From contig NZ_CAMIOH010000149.1 of NCBI RefSeq assembly GCF_946221145.1, positions 1 through 7,581 on the forward strand: DNA of 7,581 nt, given 5' to 3'. This document shows, in pieces, positions 5,908 to 7,581 of this stretch (position 1 is the stretch's first letter; every line of letters starts with the position of its first letter). Below the pieces are notes generated by a model. The model saw only the letters and a program-made list of their open reading frames with translations, was not told where the DNA came from and did no database searches. Made by a program: the position numbers and the translations under genes. The stretch comes from an uncultured Paracoccus sp. (lineage in GTDB: Bacteria > Pseudomonadota > Alphaproteobacteria > Rhodobacterales > Rhodobacteraceae).

Positions 5908-6676
5908 GGGAAATCCCCGGACGAAAGCCGCCCCGTTGCCTGATGTTGCCGCCCGTACTGGTTTCGTGTCGCTTGTGTCCGCCGGGCCGGGCGATCCCGA
6001 ACTGCTGACGCTGAAAGCCGTGAACCGCCTGGCGGGGGCCGAAGTTGTCCTTTACGACGATCTGGCATCGGGTCCGGTGCTGGACCATGCCAATCCCCAG
6101 GCCCGGCTGATCGCGGTGGGCAAGCGGGCGGGCCGCCCCTCGGCCCGGCAGGATCACGTCAATGCGCTGCTGGTCGAACATGCCCTGGCCGGGCGCCGGG
6201 TGGTGCGGTTGAAATCCGGCGATGCCGGATTCTTCGGCCGGCTGGAGGAGGAGCTGGTGGCCCTGGCCGCCGCCGGGATCGCGTTCGAGATCGTGCCGGG
6301 CGTCACATCGGCCAGTGCGGCGGCGGCGGCGGCGGGGATCCCGCTGACCCGGCGGCTGACCGCGCGGCGGGTGCAGTTCATCACCGGCGCCGACGTGACC
6401 GGCCATCTGCCGGGCGACATCAACTGGGCGGCCATCGCCGACCCGGCGGTCACGACCGTGGTCTTCATGGGCCAGCGCAGCTTTCCCGATCTGGCCGCCG
6501 GGCTGCGCGCCCATGGCCTGCCGGGCGACACGCCTGCGCTGTTCGCGGAATCGGTCGGCCATCCGCATCAGCGGCTGATCCGAACGACCGTGGACGATCT
6601 GGCCCGGATGATGCAGGCGGCCGAGGTCTCTCAGCCGGGCCTGATCATGTACGGACCCTTGGCCTTCGACATCTAA
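5894..6676 (+). CDS. cobA: Uroporphyrinogen-III C-methyltransferase (SUMT)
   Basis: SUMT moves two methyl groups from S-adenosylmethionine onto uroporphyrinogen III, giving precorrin-2, the branch to cobalamin and siroheme. The conserved first loop VSAGPGDPELLTLKA comes about 30 residues after the ATG. VVLYDDLAS and the RRVVRLKSGDAGFFG segment follow, then VPGVTSASAAAAAAGIPLT, the VPG-x-T-(S/A) SAM-binding motif of the family. The product is 260 aa from the ATG at 5894, or 246 aa from a TTG at 5936. The family usually has few residues before the first strand, and a GAAAG lies 8 nt before the TTG, so the shorter form is a real option. The usual FGRGGEE is FGRLEEE here, as in some Rhodobacterales versions. 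No other cobalamin or siroheme gene is visible, so the end product is open. It is divergent from the photolyase gene. Confidence 0.9.
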   Translation: MGGIAGNPRTKAAPLPDVAARTGFVSLVSAGPGDPELLTLKAVNRLAGAEVVLYDDLASGPVLDHANPQARLIAVGKRAGRPSARQDHVNALLVEHALAGRRVVRLKSGDAGFFGRLEEELVALAAAGIAFEIVPGVTSASAAAAAAGIPLTRRLTARRVQFITGADVTGHLPGDINWAAIADPAVTTVVFMGQRSFPDLAAGLRAHGLPGDTPALFAESVGHPHQRLIRTTVDDLARMMQAAEVSQPGLIMYGPLAFDI

Positions 6677-6692
6677 CTTTAGCTAATTTTAG
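6673..6692 (+). repeat. Tandem 10-bp repeat overlapping the methyltransferase stop codon
   Basis: CTAACTTTAG is followed directly by CTAATTTTAG, two copies differing at one base. The first copy includes the TAA stop of the methyltransferase gene. The element is AT-rich against a GC-rich background and begins the 110-bp spacer before the RTX gene. It may be a regulatory site or a chance remnant of slippage. Confidence 0.35.
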
Positions 6693-6720
6693 GGACAACA
6701 GGCTATCCCCGCGGCGCGGT

Positions 6721-6735
6721 TTAAGGTTCTGTTAG
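6721..6735. promoter_or_regulatory. CtrA-like box (one mismatch) upstream of the RTX gene
   Basis: TTAAGGTTCTGTTAG fits TTAA-N7-TTAA except for the last base. It shares 12 of 15 bases, including most of the spacer, with the perfect box at 3608-3622. It lies about 52-66 bp before the RTX gene ATG at 6787. The match to a known consensus is seen; binding is inferred. Confidence 0.3.
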
Positions 6736-6740
6736 GCATC

Positions 6741-6755
6741 GCCCCAGGAAGGGGC
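6741..6755 (+). terminator. Small GC hairpin between methyltransferase and RTX genes
   Basis: GCCCC and GGGGC arms flank an AGGAA loop. No T-run follows, so it is at best a weak terminator for the upstream gene; it could equally be part of the RTX gene's untranslated leader, 31 bp before its ATG. Confidence 0.25.
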
Positions 6756-6786
6756 TTGCAGCTGAAACGCGCATCCAACGGACAAG

Positions 6787-7311
6787 ATGATTTCCTATCG
6801 TCACGTGGTCACCTTCGGGACCGCGCAGCATGGCTGGTTGTCTAACGTCGCCGACCTGGCCGTGGCCCAGATCGGCGCGGACTGGATGCTGTTTGCCGTG
6901 AATGCCACGGGCGGAGTCAGCAGCCATCGCATCGGCGATCCTCTGGCGCCGATGCAAGGCGTGTCGAACGCCGCCCTGCCGCTGAACCTGACCTATCACG
7001 GCCAGCCCAGCCTGACGGTCCTGGGCGGCAGCCTGCTGGTCGAGGGGCTGTCGGGTGCGGGCGTGGCGGGCCTGTCCTTCGACCGGCAGGGCCGGCTGGG
7101 CGACCTGGGCCAGCTGTTTCCGGCCGAAGGGACCGGCGCGCGCTTGTCGGCCAGCGGCCAGATGGAGGGCGATGGCGGCCGGTTCCTGTTCCTGGCGCGC
7201 GAGGGCAGGCTGGCGATCGAGGTCAGCCGGATCAATCCGGACGGCAGCCTGTCGCCGGCCGCCCGGCGTGGCCGAGGCGTCGCTGGACAAGATCATCCCG
7301 GTCACGGTTGA
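6787..7311 (+). CDS. RTX-type calcium-binding protein, N-terminal part (reading frame then broken)
   Basis: The gene starts at the ATG at 6787 with a weak GGA-type ribosome site (GGACAAG). About 158 residues are rich in short beta-strand-like units with a Gly-x-x-(L/V) rhythm, such as SLTVLGGSLLVEGLSGAG and RFLFLAREGRLAIEV, resembling the propeller-like head of secreted Rhodobacterales RTX proteins. At about 7260 the protein-like sequence jumps to the next frame, and this frame ends at a TGA after 16 unrelated residues (7309-7311). RTX proteins leave the cell through a type I secretion system using a C-terminal signal, so a product stopping here would not be secreted. There is no N-terminal signal peptide, as expected for that route. 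No type I transporter genes are in the window. The enzymatic or adhesive role is unknown. Confidence 0.75.
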   Translation: MISYRHVVTFGTAQHGWLSNVADLAVAQIGADWMLFAVNATGGVSSHRIGDPLAPMQGVSNAALPLNLTYHGQPSLTVLGGSLLVEGLSGAGVAGLSFDRQGRLGDLGQLFPAEGTGARLSASGQMEGDGGRFLFLAREGRLAIEVSRINPDGSLSPAARRGRGVAGQDHPGHG

Positions 7312-7581
7312 CGGGCAGCAGATCGGCGGCAGCGGCGCAGACCACCTGAAGGGCCAGGCAGGCCATGACACGCTGTTCGGCGACGGCAGTGATAGATACG
7401 CTGGCCAGACGGTCCGGGAGCGACGCGCTGCGCGGCGGGCAACGACCAGCTTCTGGGACAGGCGGGCAATGACAGCATCTGGGGCGATGACGGCAACGAT
7501 TCGCTGTGGGGCGATGTCGGCGACGATGCCCTGGCCGGAGGGGCGGGCAACGACCTCATCTGGGGTTGGGCGGGATCGGAC
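7262..7581 (+). pseudogene. Continuation of the RTX gene in shifted frames: hemolysin-type calcium-binding repeats, cut by window edge
   Basis: After the first frame break, the frame beginning at 7262 reads PGVAEASLDKIIPVTVDGQQ, then RTX nonapeptide repeats from 7325: GGSGADHLKGQAGHDTLFG. At 7391-7398 a GATAGATA duplication moves the repeats to a third frame (SGSDALRGG). At 7437 one more base shift returns to the original frame, giving GNDQLLGQAGNDSIWGDDG, then GNDSLWGDVGDDALAGG and GNDLIWGWAGSD up to the edge. These GG-x-G-x-D-x-(L/I/W) units bind Ca2+ and fold into a beta roll outside the cell. As read, the gene cannot make one continuous protein. It is either a pseudogene or an intact gene with three assembly errors; each shift is the same size (+1, or an equivalent deletion), and together they restore the frame. 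Confidence 0.75.

Overview
The window is a GC-rich stretch, consistent with an alphaproteobacterium of the Rhodobacterales and most likely Paracoccus or a close relative. This is inferred from base composition, protein style and gene types; no taxonomic marker is present. It looks like ordinary chromosome: no RNA gene, CRISPR array, insertion sequence or phage gene was seen.

Left block (1-2403, minus strand): an iron-uptake group read right to left. A siderophore-interacting flavoprotein with a DUF2218 head comes first, followed by exbB and the start of exbD, which runs off the left edge. A good sigma70-type promoter with a perfect TTGACA -35 lies in the 145-bp gap in front of exbB, so exbBD probably has its own promoter. 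ExbB and ExbD are the proton-driven motor of TonB-dependent outer-membrane transport. The flavoprotein releases iron from the imported siderophore in the cytoplasm.

Middle (2404-3753): 2404-2697 has no intact gene but carries what looks like the last 45 or so codons of a membrane transporter on the minus strand, running into the flavoprotein gene. mobA (molybdenum cofactor guanylyltransferase, plus strand) follows. It converges on a small unknown gene (minus strand), and the two genes share one CTAG as both stop codons. A noticeably AT-rich 202-bp divergent spacer follows and contains a perfect TTAA-N7-TTAA, the form of a CtrA box.

Right block (3754-6676): a multi-pass membrane protein of the TspO/tryptophan-rich sensory protein type (plus) overlaps the 3' end of a class I DNA photolyase (minus) by 22 bp. 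The photolyase is divergent from a uroporphyrinogen-III C-methyltransferase gene (plus), with a perfect 17-bp palindrome in the spacer. Light, porphyrin and tetrapyrrole functions are thus side by side.

Right edge (6677-7581): a spacer with a second CtrA-like site leads into an RTX-type calcium-binding, probably type I-secreted protein gene. Its reading frame breaks three times; one break is an obvious GATA tandem duplication. The gene runs off the right edge.

I found no clear new biological system. The best leads are the two related CtrA-like sites, the palindrome between the photolyase and methyltransferase genes, and the stepwise frame breaks in the RTX gene.
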